The position numbers and the translations under genes are program-made. Under the pieces are notes generated by a model. That model did no database searches. It was given only the letters and a program-made list of their open reading frames with translations, and was not told the DNA's origin. From Winogradskyella forsetii (GTDB lineage: Bacteria > Bacteroidota > Bacteroidia > Flavobacteriales > Flavobacteriaceae): DNA of 64,000 nt. Positions 34,556 to 43,636 of the stretch are shown here, in pieces. Where the stretch lies: NCBI RefSeq assembly GCF_013394595.1, contig NZ_CP053348.1:1178001-1242000 (forward strand), read 5' to 3'. Every line of letters begins with the position of its first letter. Position 1 is the first letter of the stretch.

Positions 34556-35569
34556 TTATAATGACGGTAACATTACTTTATTCACTACATGAATAACACC
34601 ATTTGCCGTTTGTACATCAACTGCGACTATGCCTATATCAGAATTACTGGCACCGTCAGTAACATCAGCAATATTTCCATTAGTTCCAGGAAGTGTGATA
34701 TCAATAGTTTGTCCTTGTAATGTTTCTGGACTTGTTGTACCATTTGGAGTTAACCCATTAGAACGTACATTAGCTCCATCAATGACGTGATGTAATAATA
34801 CTTGAGTTAATACATCTTCCGCAGGAGGAGTGCCTAAATTATCAAAAGCGGTATTGGTTGGCGCAAAAACTGTGAATGGTGCCGGACTAGTACCATTATC
34901 AGTAGATAATGTTGCTACAAAATCAGTACCTGGAGTTAAAGTAGTTAAAGCAGTAACTAAGGTTGAAAAGTTAGGATTGGCAATAGCCATATCTACCACA
35001 GTAGGAGGTAATAAGACTTTGTCAATAATATGTATTACACCATTAGTAGCAGTTAAATCTGTTTCGTCTACATCAGCACCTACCGACGTATCAAAACCAC
35101 CATTTAATTTTACAGTTCCTGCATCTACATTAAAGTAAAGACTTAATGTGCTATCACCAAAACCACTTGGAGAAGCTGTGCTTAAATATCCAGAACCTGC
35201 ATTGACTATGGAAGTGGCATCTAAATTTTCACCAATAATAACATGATTTAATAAGATATTTGTTACTAAAGTCTTTTCTGCAGCAGAAAGATTATCTAAA
35301 TCTAAACCAGTATCTGCTAATAAAGCAGCAAATGCTTCATTATCTGGTGCAAAAACTGTAAAAGGTCCTGTTCCTTGTAATGTGGTTACTAAATCTGTTG
35401 CTTCTAAAGCTGCTGCCAAAGAAGTTAAATTGTTGGCCAAAGCTACATCCACTACAGTGGTGGTTTGTATACCTGGACCATTGTTGTCGTCGTCATCACT
35501 ACATGCAGTCAAACCTATAACCAATAGAAATACTGTAAGTAATTTGAAGTTTTTTGAAATAATTTTCAT
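34556..35569 (-). CDS. Lipoprotein with two fasciclin (FAS1) domains
   Basis: A 337-residue lipoprotein (signal ending LTAC, then an Asp/Asn spacer SDDDDNN that favours surface export in this phylum). Two FAS1 domains follow, about 38-172 and 188-335. Each has the H1 box ('GPFTVFAPDNEAF'; 'APFTVFAPTNTAF') and H2 box ('TNGVIHIIDKVLLP'; 'ANGVIHVVNKVMLP'). FAS1 proteins mediate adhesion between cells or to surfaces. Divergent from the 35633 gene; its -7 box TATATTTG is at 35628-35621. Confidence 0.93.
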   Translation of the reverse strand: MKIISKNFKLLTVFLLVIGLTACSDDDDNNGPGIQTTTVVDVALANNLTSLAAALEATDLVTTLQGTGPFTVFAPDNEAFAALLADTGLDLDNLSAAEKTLVTNILLNHVIIGENLDATSIVNAGSGYLSTASPSGFGDSTLSLYFNVDAGTVKLNGGFDTSVGADVDETDLTATNGVIHIIDKVLLPPTVVDMAIANPNFSTLVTALTTLTPGTDFVATLSTDNGTSPAPFTVFAPTNTAFDNLGTPPAEDVLTQVLLHHVIDGANVRSNGLTPNGTTSPETLQGQTIDITLPGTNGNIADVTDGASNSDIGIVAVDVQTANGVIHVVNKVMLPSL

Positions 35570-35620
35570 TTTTTTGAGTTTTTAATTGTTCAACATTCAA
35601 ACCTTTGACGGTTTGTTTAA

Positions 35621-35628
35621 CAAATATA
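35621..35628 (-). promoter_or_regulatory. Fasciclin gene -7 box TATATTTG
   Basis: Exact TAnnTTTG match on the minus strand, 51 bp upstream of the fasciclin ATG. Confidence 0.5.
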
Positions 35629-35632
35629 CAAT

Positions 35633-36343
35633 ATGGTTAAACAAATAATTTATTCACTTTTCATTTTAACATTATTTTTAACAACTGCGAATGCCCAAAA
35701 AACGGTAAATCAGTTCGATAAGGACGGTAAACGACATGGCTTATGGACTAAAAATTACCACAAAACCGATCAAAAACGCTACGAAGGTGTTTTTGAGCAT
35801 GGTAAGGAAATTGATTCCTTCAAATTCTATACGTTATCTTCAGGAAAAAGTGTGTTGAGTGCTGTAAAGGTATTTAACGAAAAGGACAGCATCGCAGATG
35901 TTACCTTTTTAGCTTCAACTAAAAAAATCATTAGTGAAGGTAAAATGGACGGTAAACGTTTTATAGGAGAATGGATTTTTTATCACAAAAATTCTTCGGT
36001 AAAAATGATTGTTGAAAATTATAATGATGAAGGTCTGCTGGAAGGAGAGCGCTTTGTGTATTTCAAAAATGGCGAACTTGCAGAAAGTGCTAACTATAAA
36101 AACGGTAAACTACACGGCGAATCCAAATGGTTCTCAGAGAAGGGGTTATTGTTAAGGCATACTCAATATCAGGATGGCGAGTTAGAAGGAAAGACCATTA
36201 ATTATGATGCCAATGGCAAAAAAACGTCTGAAGGCAATTATGTTAAAAGTCAGAAAAAGGGTATTTGGAAATATTACAAAGATGGAAAAATCACTAAAGA
36301 AATAGACCATACAAACAATGAGGTCATTAAGAAATATGAATAG
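35633..36343 (+). CDS. YwqK/MORN-repeat secreted protein
   Basis: A 236-residue protein with signal peptide (MVKQIIYSLFILTLFLTTANAQ) and tandem repeats of about 22 residues of the MORN/YwqK type: 'VNQFDKDGKRHGLWTKNY', 'EGERFVYFKNGELAES', 'YKNGKLHGESKWFSEKG', 'DGELEGKTINYDANGK', 'GIWKYYKDGKIT'. The family is often named 'YwqK antitoxin', but the Bacteroidota members are exported and their role is unknown. A clear terminator follows. Confidence 0.85.
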   Translation: MVKQIIYSLFILTLFLTTANAQKTVNQFDKDGKRHGLWTKNYHKTDQKRYEGVFEHGKEIDSFKFYTLSSGKSVLSAVKVFNEKDSIADVTFLASTKKIISEGKMDGKRFIGEWIFYHKNSSVKMIVENYNDEGLLEGERFVYFKNGELAESANYKNGKLHGESKWFSEKGLLLRHTQYQDGELEGKTINYDANGKKTSEGNYVKSQKKGIWKYYKDGKITKEIDHTNNEVIKKYE

Positions 36344-36376
36344 GTTTAAACTATTGTAATAATAGAATTTTGAAAT

Positions 36377-36403
36377 GGCAATCCTAATATGATTGCCTTT
36401 TTT
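36377..36403 (+). terminator. Terminator after the YwqK-like gene
   Basis: Stem GGCAATC/GATTGCC (7 bp, 7-nt loop) then six T, 34 bp after the stop codon. Confidence 0.85.
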
Positions 36404-36409
36404 ATTTTG

Positions 36410-36417
36410 TAATTTTG
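36410..36417 (+). promoter_or_regulatory. Candidate mnmA -7 box TAATTTTG
   Basis: Exact TAnnTTTG match directly after the preceding terminator. It would give a leader of about 180 nt that contains a repeat element (36471-36547). Confidence 0.4.
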
Positions 36418-36470
36418 TCGAGGTTTATTTGACCAAATTATATCGTTACAAATACTGTTAAATTGTTTGA

Positions 36471-36547
36471 TTGTCCCCTTGAGGATTAGTGAAAAACATA
36501 ATATTTTTTGTTTTGAAACTACCGAGCGCAGCTCTTAGGGGTGTTTC
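36471..36547. repeat. Dispersed repeat, diverged copy (TCCCCTTGAGG ... TTAGGGGTGTTTC)
   Basis: ATTGTCCCCTTGAGG and TTAGGGGTGTTTC recur in the element after mnmA (37872-37904); here about 50 bp of other sequence separates the two parts. Confidence 0.6.
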
Positions 36548-36602
36548 TTGTAATATTTAATCGTTACTAAATAAAAGGCACCTGATTTGGCAGGTAGTAA
36601 AT

Positions 36603-37790
36603 ATGAAAAGAGTTATCGTAGGACTTTCAGGAGGAGTGGATTCTAGCGTTGCAGCTTATCTTTTAAAAGAACAAGGCTACGAGGTTATTGGCCTATTTAT
36701 GAAAAATTGGCACGATGATTCCGTGACCATTTCAGACGAATGTCCATGGTTGGAAGATAGCAACGATGCCATGTTAGTGGCGGATAAATTAGGAATTCCT
36801 TTTCAGACCGTAGATTTAAGTGTGCAATACAAGGAACGTATTGTTGACTATATGTTCAACGAATACGAAAAAGGAAGAACACCAAATCCTGATGTGCTTT
36901 GCAATCGCGAAATTAAGTTTGATGTCTTCATGGATATAGCTTTGGAGTTAGGTGCAGATTTCGTCGCAACAGGTCATTATTGTAGAAAGGACACCATTGA
37001 AAAGGATGGAAAAGAAATTCATCAACTTTTAGCTGGTGCAGACCCTAACAAAGACCAATCTTATTTTCTTTGCCAGTTATCACAAAAACAATTGGCAAAA
37101 GCTTTATTTCCTATTGGTGAGTTATTAAAACCAGAAGTTAGGGACATTGCCAAAGCCCAAGATTTAATAACGGCCGAAAAGAAAGATTCGCAAGGTTTGT
37201 GTTTTATCGGTAAAGTAAGGTTACCAGATTTTCTTCAACAACAACTCAAACCAAAAGAAGGGGTTATTGTTGAGGTAGAAGATACGTTTGAGACTTATCA
37301 TCAAGAAATGCCAGAATTTAATTCAAAAGAAAAGGAACTCCAGTTTCTATCTGAAAAACCAGACTATAATTTAGAAGACGGAAAAATAGTGGGTAAACAT
37401 CAAGGTGCGCATTATTTTACCAAAGGTCAACGTAAAGGTTTGGGAGTAGGAGGAACTATTGAGCCATTATTTGTCATTGATACTGACGTCAAAGACAATA
37501 TTATTTATACCGGCCAAGGCAAACAGCATCCTGGTTTATATCGCAATGTGCTATTTGTAACTAACGAAGAACTGCATTGGATTCGTGAAGATTTGGCTTT
37601 AAATGAAGGGGAAACTATGTCAGTAATGGCAAGAATCCGCTATAGGCAAGCCCTAGAAAAGGCAACACTACACAAAGTAGCTTCTGGCTTATATGTTGAA
37701 TTCGAGAATAAACAATCCGCAATTACCGAAGGCCAGTTTGTAGCTTGGTATCTTGAGGATGAATTAGTAGGCTCAGGAGTTATCTCATAA
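36603..37790 (+). CDS. mnmA: tRNA-specific 2-thiouridylase MnmA
   Basis: A 395-residue cytoplasmic enzyme that thiolates U34 of tRNA Lys, Glu and Gln. PP-loop [15 protein letters not shown] at residues 7-21; catalytic cysteines Cys100 in TPNPDVLCN and Cys200 in DSQGLCFIG; the tRNA-binding segment '[15 protein letters not shown]' at 145-159. The C-terminal beta barrel ends '[15 protein letters not shown]'. Complete and unremarkable. It is flanked by two copies of a REP-like repeat. Confidence 0.96.
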   Translation: MKRVIVGLSGGVDSSVAAYLLKEQGYEVIGLFMKNWHDDSVTISDECPWLEDSNDAMLVADKLGIPFQTVDLSVQYKERIVDYMFNEYEKGRTPNPDVLCNREIKFDVFMDIALELGADFVATGHYCRKDTIEKDGKEIHQLLAGADPNKDQSYFLCQLSQKQLAKALFPIGELLKPEVRDIAKAQDLITAEKKDSQGLCFIGKVRLPDFLQQQLKPKEGVIVEVEDTFETYHQEMPEFNSKEKELQFLSEKPDYNLEDGKIVGKHQGAHYFTKGQRKGLGVGGTIEPLFVIDTDVKDNIIYTGQGKQHPGLYRNVLFVTNEELHWIREDLALNEGETMSVMARIRYRQALEKATLHKVASGLYVEFENKQSAITEGQFVAWYLEDELVGSGVIS

Positions 37791-37823
37791 GTAAAATTAG
37801 AAAAACGTCCTATTTGAAAATAG

Positions 37824-37899
37824 ACCCCTAAAGTCCCCTTAAAGTGACAATCCTATGATTCAACTGAGCGAATTGTCCCCTTGAGGGGACTTTAGGGGT
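37824..37899. repeat. REP-like inverted repeat after mnmA
   Basis: Arms ACCCCTAAAGTCCCCTT (37824-37840) and, inverted, GAGGGGACTTTAGGGGT (37883-37899) match at 16 of 17 positions. The second arm overlaps a compact hairpin GTCCCC-TTGA-GGGGAC (37875-37890). It may serve as an mnmA terminator. Confidence 0.8.
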
Positions 37900-37974
37900 G
37901 TTTCAGTTTAAGTATAACTAAACAAACCATATTAATTTAGCAGTAATTTCTTAACTTGCAATAAAAGAAAAGCT

Positions 37975-39591
37975 ATGATTAGAAAATTAACCATGCTTTT
38001 ATTGCTCTTCCTCTCAATAAAAAGCTATGCGCAAGAAGACGCATGGATTTATCTCACGGACAAACCAAATGTTTCTGCTTCAATAGAAAATCCAATAAGT
38101 ATCCTTTCTCAAAAAGCGATTGATAGAAAACAGCAATACAATATCGTCATTGACGAGCGCGATGTGCCTGTGAATGAAACGTATATTTCAGATTTAAAAA
38201 GCCAAATGGGAATTACTGTCATGGCAAAATCCAAATGGTTTAATGCCGTTCATGTGAGGGGAACAGAAGAAAATATCAATGCTTTAAATAACTTATCTTA
38301 TGTTGAAACTGTTGATTTTGCAGATGAAAACTTAAACACCTTATCGAGAAACGCTTCCAATTTAAGCAAAACTGAAATAGAAGACGAAACCATTGAATTT
38401 ACTTATGGAAATACGCAAAATCAGGTAGAAATGATAAATGCAGATAATTTGCATATAGCAGATTTTACAGGAGAAGGAATTACGATTGCTGTGATTGATT
38501 CCGGTTTTCCGAATGTAAATACTATGGATGCATTTCAACGTTTACGGGCTAACAACGATTTATTGGATGGTTATGATTTTGTGGATAGAACCCCAGACGT
38601 ATATGCATTTTCAGGAAGTAATCATGGCACTAAAGTGTTGAGTACCATGGCAGGTTTTATAGAAAATCAATATGTTGGAACCGCACCTGATGCCTCTTAT
38701 TATTTATTCAGGACAGAAGATTCGGGAAGTGAAAATCCAGTAGAAGAAAGCTATTGGGTGGAAGCAGCTGAACGCGCCGATAGTTTAGGGGTAGATATGA
38801 TAAATACCTCATTGGGTTATCGCTTATTTGATAACCCGAATTATGATTATTCGCCCCAAGACATGAATGGCCAAGTCGCTTACATTACAAAAGGCGCATC
38901 AATTGCGGTTGAAAAAGGGATATTAGTGGTTGTGAGTGCTGGAAATGCGGGTGCAACTGCATGGCAAACTGTTGGTGCACCTGCAGATTCGCCAGATGTT
39001 TTTTCTATAGGTGCCGTTGATGGTGACGGAAATTATGTCGCATTCAGTTCTCAGGGAAGCGAAGCTCAAGTCGGTTATCAAAAACCAGATGTGGTGGCTA
39101 GAGGAGGAGCGGCTTTTGTTATTAATGAATTTAATAGTATAGTTCAAAATAATGGTACATCGTTCAGCGGACCAATTATGTGTGGTGGCATTGCGTCCTT
39201 GTGGCAAGCTATTCCAGAAGCCTCACCAACAGCAATGATGGATTTTGTAAGACAATCAGCGTCGCAGTTTACAGCACCAGACAATTTTTTAGGTTTCGGT
39301 ATTCCAGATTTGGATTTAGCTAGAGCCTTAGCATTATCGCTTGAGGAGGATTTTATAGAAGCCTTTAATTTCTATCCAAATCCTGTGGAAACGGAAATTA
39401 ATCTGTTGTTTCCATCAGCTGCAACACAATTAGAGCTTTCCATATTCAATCACTTAGGTCAACAAGTTTTATATAAAACAGTTCAAACGGATTTTAAAAA
39501 GGTTGACGTCTCTAATTTCGCTACAGGTATTTACCTTTTAAAGCTTTCCACCGAAAATGATTCTAAAACATTTAGGTTTATAAAAAATTGA
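37975..39591 (+). CDS. T9SS-secreted S8 family serine peptidase (subtilase)
   Basis: A 538-residue protein: signal peptide MIRKLTMLLLLFLSIKSYAQ, a propeptide-like region (about 25-150), and a subtilisin domain with the full triad Asp175 (AVIDSGF), His217 (SNHGTKV) and Ser396 (NNGTSFSGP), plus oxyanion Asn324 (SAGNAG). The last 75 residues are a T9SS sorting domain ('FNFYPNPVETEINLLFPS' to 'DSKTFRFIKN'). It is therefore a surface or released protease, likely for protein scavenging. Its domain layout matches the S8 proteases of marine flavobacteria. Confidence 0.94.
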   Translation: MIRKLTMLLLLFLSIKSYAQEDAWIYLTDKPNVSASIENPISILSQKAIDRKQQYNIVIDERDVPVNETYISDLKSQMGITVMAKSKWFNAVHVRGTEENINALNNLSYVETVDFADENLNTLSRNASNLSKTEIEDETIEFTYGNTQNQVEMINADNLHIADFTGEGITIAVIDSGFPNVNTMDAFQRLRANNDLLDGYDFVDRTPDVYAFSGSNHGTKVLSTMAGFIENQYVGTAPDASYYLFRTEDSGSENPVEESYWVEAAERADSLGVDMINTSLGYRLFDNPNYDYSPQDMNGQVAYITKGASIAVEKGILVVVSAGNAGATAWQTVGAPADSPDVFSIGAVDGDGNYVAFSSQGSEAQVGYQKPDVVARGGAAFVINEFNSIVQNNGTSFSGPIMCGGIASLWQAIPEASPTAMMDFVRQSASQFTAPDNFLGFGIPDLDLARALALSLEEDFIEAFNFYPNPVETEINLLFPSAATQLELSIFNHLGQQVLYKTVQTDFKKVDVSNFATGIYLLKLSTENDSKTFRFIKN

Positions 39592-39607
39592 AACTCTATG
39601 GTAACGT

Positions 39608-39665
39608 CAGTTCGAGTGATTGCTTTGCCAAATGCATTTGGCAAAGCAATTGTATCGAGAACCAT
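39608..39665. repeat. REP element with perfect 32-bp palindrome
   Basis: Positions 39619-39650 form an uninterrupted palindrome of two 16-nt halves (ATTGCTTTGCCAAATG and its complement), flanked by GTTCGAGTG and GTATCGAGAAC. It lies between the S8 protease and the oxidoreductase and may end transcription of the first. Confidence 0.85.
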
Positions 39666-39725
39666 CGTAAGATTCATTCGAATTGACGAATTTTATAACC
39701 TATTAAAATGCAATTATACCAATTT

Positions 39726-40667
39726 ATGACCAACAGAATAACAAAACTCTTCCACATAAAATACCCAATTATCCAAGCTGGAATGATTTGGAACAGCGGC
39801 TGGAAATTAGCTTCGGCAGCTAGTAATTCAGGAATTTTAGGATTAATTGGTGCAGGTTCCATGTATCCAGACGTACTGCGAGAGCATATTCAAAAATGTA
39901 AGGCAGCAACCGACAAACCATTTGGTGTTAACGTTCCTATGTTATATCCAAATATTCAGGAAATTATGGATATTATTGTAGAAGAAGGTGTAAAGATTGT
40001 TTTCACTTCCGCAGGAAATCCGAAAACATGGACGAAATGGTTACAGGACAAAGGGATAACTGTTGTGCATGTGGTGAGTAGTGTAAAGTTTGCCTTAAAA
40101 TCCCAAGAGGCAGGCGTTGATGCAATCGTTGCCGAAGGTTTTGAAGCGGGCGGACACAACGGAAGAGATGAAACGACAACCTTAACTTTGATTCCTATGG
40201 TCAAAGAACAACTTCAAATTCCGTTGATTGCAGCAGGAGGCATAGCCACAGGCCAAGCGATGTTAGCTTGTATGGTTTTGGGAGCAGATGGCGTGCAGGT
40301 TGGTAGCCGATTTGTAGCTAGTGAAGAGTCTTCTGCACACCAAGCCTTTAAGCAGGTCGTCGTGGATGCCAAAGAAGGTGACACGAAATTAACCTTAAAA
40401 GAATTAGCACCTGTACGGCTGATAAAAAATAAATTCTATAAAGACATCCAAGACTTATATAAGCAATCACCAACACCAGAACAACTTATTGAATTATTAG
40501 GAAGAGCCAGAGCTAAGCGTGGCATGTTTGAAGGTGATTTAGAAGATGGCGAATTAGAAATTGGACAGATTGCTGGTTTGATTCATGATGTAAAACCAGT
40601 TGCTGAGATTGTTGAGGATATGGTTGCTGAGTTTGAGGACGCTAAGAAAAGCGTGACTTTATTTTAA
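39726..40667 (+). CDS. NAD(P)H-dependent flavin oxidoreductase (nitronate monooxygenase family)
   Basis: ATG 39726 gives 'MTNRITKLFHIKYPIIQAGM', the usual family start; ATG 39708 would add six residues. The 313-residue TIM barrel binds FMN: 'PIIQAGMIWNSGW' at the N-terminus, 'AEGFEAGGHNGRD' with the conserved GxEAGGH (about 141-147) and 'PLIAAGGIATGQAMLA' for phosphate binding, 'GADGVQVGSRFVASEES'. Members include nitronate monooxygenases and FabK-type enoyl reductases; the C-terminal part lacks FabK features I would trust, so the substrate is open. Confidence 0.87.
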   Translation: MTNRITKLFHIKYPIIQAGMIWNSGWKLASAASNSGILGLIGAGSMYPDVLREHIQKCKAATDKPFGVNVPMLYPNIQEIMDIIVEEGVKIVFTSAGNPKTWTKWLQDKGITVVHVVSSVKFALKSQEAGVDAIVAEGFEAGGHNGRDETTTLTLIPMVKEQLQIPLIAAGGIATGQAMLACMVLGADGVQVGSRFVASEESSAHQAFKQVVVDAKEGDTKLTLKELAPVRLIKNKFYKDIQDLYKQSPTPEQLIELLGRARAKRGMFEGDLEDGELEIGQIAGLIHDVKPVAEIVEDMVAEFEDAKKSVTLF

Positions 40668-40777
40668 ATACTATCTTAACAGTTCTATATGATGATTGAA
40701 TTTAAATAACAGTTTCATAAACTTTCACAAAGTTAATCAGGCTAAGAGCTAAGTATTTAACCAATCCATAACTAATT

Positions 40778-41266
40778 ATGAAAAACGTTCTAATCATTTC
40801 GTTTTTAACTTTATGTTATACAACCGATGCCAAAGCCCAAGATTTATTCTTCATTGGGGAAAAAAGTTATCCTTGTACAGAATTAATTGTCTTACAGTCA
40901 AATAAAGAAGAAGGTGAAGACTTAAATATAGTATTCGCTAAAAAAGATAATGCCTCATATATTGCCGTTACGACAAAACCCACATTCAAATCTGAAATTA
41001 CTGATAAGCTTATTATTTACCTTGATGATGGTGTATCGATAACTTGCAACACTATTATTGATTCTGAATTTGTGGATGATAATGCCAAAGCAGTATATTC
41101 ATTGACCAAAGAACATTTGGACAAAATGAGAAAAAGTAATATTAATACAGTTAGATACACACTAAACGTGTTAGAAGTAAAAAAAGTAAATAGGTCAGCT
41201 TCTAATAAAGGGAATTCTACTAAAACGAACTTCCCAGATTTAATTAATGAATTTTTCAACGATTAA
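40778..41266 (+). CDS. Secreted protein of unknown function
   Basis: Not recognised. 162 residues with a signal peptide (MKNVLIISFLTLCYTTDAKAQ), a short beta-rich domain containing a Cys pair ('SYPCTELIVL' near 32; 'VSITCNTII' near 92) and a basic tail. It lies alone between the oxidoreductase and the antiporter; the 245-bp gap that follows separates it from the latter. Confidence 0.65.
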   Translation: MKNVLIISFLTLCYTTDAKAQDLFFIGEKSYPCTELIVLQSNKEEGEDLNIVFAKKDNASYIAVTTKPTFKSEITDKLIIYLDDGVSITCNTIIDSEFVDDNAKAVYSLTKEHLDKMRKSNINTVRYTLNVLEVKKVNRSASNKGNSTKTNFPDLINEFFND

Positions 41267-41440
41267 TTTAACTATTACTTGTTTGCAAATAGTGGGTGAA
41301 GTCTAAAAAAGCAATTTAAAAAGTCTTCAAAATCGAGGTCATTATGAAGTGCATTTGTTTTTAGAAACATTAGAAGAAAACCTTATCTTTATTTATAGAA
41401 AAAGATCAAAGACGAGTTCCCCAAACCAATAAGAATCCGT

Positions 41441-41448
41441 TATTTTTG
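41441..41448 (+). promoter_or_regulatory. Antiporter gene -7 box TATTTTTG
   Basis: Exact TAnnTTTG match, 63 bp upstream of the ATG at 41512. Confidence 0.5.
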
Positions 41449-41511
41449 TGATGTTCTAAAGTATTAGATAAACAACGATTTAAGACCTATAAATACAGTT
41501 AAAAACAGCCA

Positions 41512-43494
41512 ATGCACATCCCATTATTAAATGATATACTTATACTTTTAGGGTTTTCAGTTGTCATAGTTTTTGTACTTCAAAGATTAAAATTACCATC
41601 TATAATTGGCTTTCTATTAACTGGTGTTATTATTGGTCCGTATGGATTAAGCCTTATTGAAGCTGTAGAGGAAGTAGAAATTTTATCGGAAATAGGTGTC
41701 ATTCTATTACTTTTTGTAATAGGTATGGAATTATCTATAAAGCAATTGGTTTCCATAAAAAAAACGGTTTTTATAGGCGGATTTTTACAAGTGGGTATTA
41801 CTGTAGGAGTCGCTTCGCTGGTCTATAACCTCTTGGGAAATTCTTGGAATGAATCGGTATTTGTTGGCTTCCTTTTTTCATTATCAAGTACTGCAATTGT
41901 TTTAAAAACCTTGCAAGATCGACAAGAGCTTTCTGAACCTCATGCCAGAAATGCCTTGGCAATATTAATATTTCAAGATATCATAGTAGTACCAATGATG
42001 CTTATTACGCCTATGATGGCTGGGGAAAATAATGATTTGGGCATGAGCATATTCATGTTGCTTTTAAAATCGGCATTTGTTGTAATGGTTACTTATATTA
42101 GTGCGCGTTATATTGTACCTAAGCTGATGCACGCTGTGGCAAAAACAAATAGTAAAGAATTGTTTCTGTTGGTGACGATTACACTTTGTTTTGCCATTGC
42201 TTTTTTTACCTCTGAGCTAGGTTTATCACTAGCTTTGGGTGCTTTTATTGCGGGTCTTATTGTATCAGAATCAGAATATAGCCACCAAGCGACAAGCATT
42301 ATACTTCCTTTTCGTGAGCTTTTTACGAGCTTCTTTTTTGTCTCTGTAGGGATGTTGTTGGATTTAAATTTTTTCATTCATAATGTTCTAATTATCTTAC
42401 TTATCGTTGTCATTGTTTTAATTATGAAATCGTCAATAACGGCAATTGCTGTAGCTGTTCTTAGATACCCAACAAAAACGGCTATATTAACAGGTTTGTC
42501 ATTGTTTCAAGTTGGGGAATTTGCTTTTATACTTTCAAAAATAGGTATTGAGTACAATCTATTAACTCCCGAAACTAACCAATATTTTTTATCTGTATCT
42601 ATTGTATCCATGATATTAACTCCTTTTGTGATTATTTTCTCAGAGACTATTGCAGGGCGTTTTATGGGTGTTTCAAAAAAATTAGGGTTCAATAATAAAA
42701 CGGATTCTGATATGAATATTGGTGATATTATTGGTTCTGGCTTAGAAAATCACTTGGTAATTATTGGATATGGAATCAACGGAAGCAATTTAGCCAAAGC
42801 AGCAACAGCTAGTAGCATTCCTTTTATTGTAATAGAGATGAATGCTGAAATAGTGAAACGGGAAAAAGCCAAAGGATTACCAATTATTTTTGGAGACGCT
42901 ACGCAAGATCATATTCTTGAAACTGTCCATCTCAATAGGGCTAGAGCGGCTGTCATTGCGATTTCTGGTAATCATGCCACGAAAACGATACTTAAAAATA
43001 TTCGTGCTATATCTGATTCTTTGTACTTAGTTGTTAGAACTCGATATATAGCCGAAACATCAGAACTATTGGCATTGGGTGCAGATGATGTGATTCCTGA
43101 AGAGTTTGAAACATCCATACAGATTTTTGAACATATATTGCACAATTTCTTGGTGCCAGAAGGAGATATTGAACAATTTGTTGAAAAAGTAAGATCTGAC
43201 AATTACCAATTATTTAAAGGCGAATTAAAACGGCCAAAAACCTACATTAAGAATGAATTGGCAGATTTTAATATTTCGTGTTTACGCATGCGATCTGATA
43301 GTAATAAGTTTTTAGGAAAACCAATAAAGGAATTAGACCTAAGAGCTCTTTATGGCATTAATATCTTGAGTATAAAGAGAAAAAATGTAATGTTAGAAAG
43401 TGTACAACCAGATGATACCTTAAAACAAGGTGATGTTTTGTATATATTAGGCGAGCAAAGTAATGTAGAGCGTTTTCAAAAGTTAATAAATTAA
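41512..43494 (+). CDS. CPA2-family monovalent cation:proton antiporter (KefB-like)
   Basis: A 660-residue inner-membrane transporter. About twelve hydrophobic segments span residues 1-385 ('LLLFVIGMELSIKQLVSIKK', 'FSLSSTAIVLKTL', 'ALGAFIAGLIVSESEYSHQ' are conserved Na/H-exchanger motifs). A cytoplasmic RCK/TrkA-N domain follows (about 415-530) with the nucleotide-binding 'HLVIIGYGINGSNLAKAA', then a TrkA-C domain (about 575-655). Such proteins exchange K+ or Na+ for H+ and are gated by NAD(H) or thiol adducts. The KefB/KefC choice cannot be made. A terminator lies 81 bp downstream. Confidence 0.92.
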   Translation: MHIPLLNDILILLGFSVVIVFVLQRLKLPSIIGFLLTGVIIGPYGLSLIEAVEEVEILSEIGVILLLFVIGMELSIKQLVSIKKTVFIGGFLQVGITVGVASLVYNLLGNSWNESVFVGFLFSLSSTAIVLKTLQDRQELSEPHARNALAILIFQDIIVVPMMLITPMMAGENNDLGMSIFMLLLKSAFVVMVTYISARYIVPKLMHAVAKTNSKELFLLVTITLCFAIAFFTSELGLSLALGAFIAGLIVSESEYSHQATSIILPFRELFTSFFFVSVGMLLDLNFFIHNVLIILLIVVIVLIMKSSITAIAVAVLRYPTKTAILTGLSLFQVGEFAFILSKIGIEYNLLTPETNQYFLSVSIVSMILTPFVIIFSETIAGRFMGVSKKLGFNNKTDSDMNIGDIIGSGLENHLVIIGYGINGSNLAKAATASSIPFIVIEMNAEIVKREKAKGLPIIFGDATQDHILETVHLNRARAAVIAISGNHATKTILKNIRAISDSLYLVVRTRYIAETSELLALGADDVIPEEFETSIQIFEHILHNFLVPEGDIEQFVEKVRSDNYQLFKGELKRPKTYIKNELADFNISCLRMRSDSNKFLGKPIKELDLRALYGINILSIKRKNVMLESVQPDDTLKQGDVLYILGEQSNVERFQKLIN

Positions 43495-43575
43495 CCCTGA
43501 AATTTTGAACTTACACACTTTTTAGGATAGTGTCACATAATGACTAGTCTTTGACTTTAAATCCTTAGCAAATCA

Positions 43576-43612
43576 AAAACTCCAATATTAGTTAAAAATC
43601 TTGGAGTTTTTT
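43576..43612. terminator. Bidirectional terminator between antiporter and lipoprotein genes
   Basis: Stem AAAACTCCAA/TTGGAGTTTT (10 bp) with T runs on both strands, serving converging genes. The same stem recurs at 44364-44396. Confidence 0.85.
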
Positions 43613-43636
43613 ATATCTAAAGTTTTTGAATATTTT

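Noticed and set aside
39600-39665. tRNA gene suggested by GTTCGAGTG
   Set aside because: There is no cloverleaf: the sequence is a palindromic REP element.
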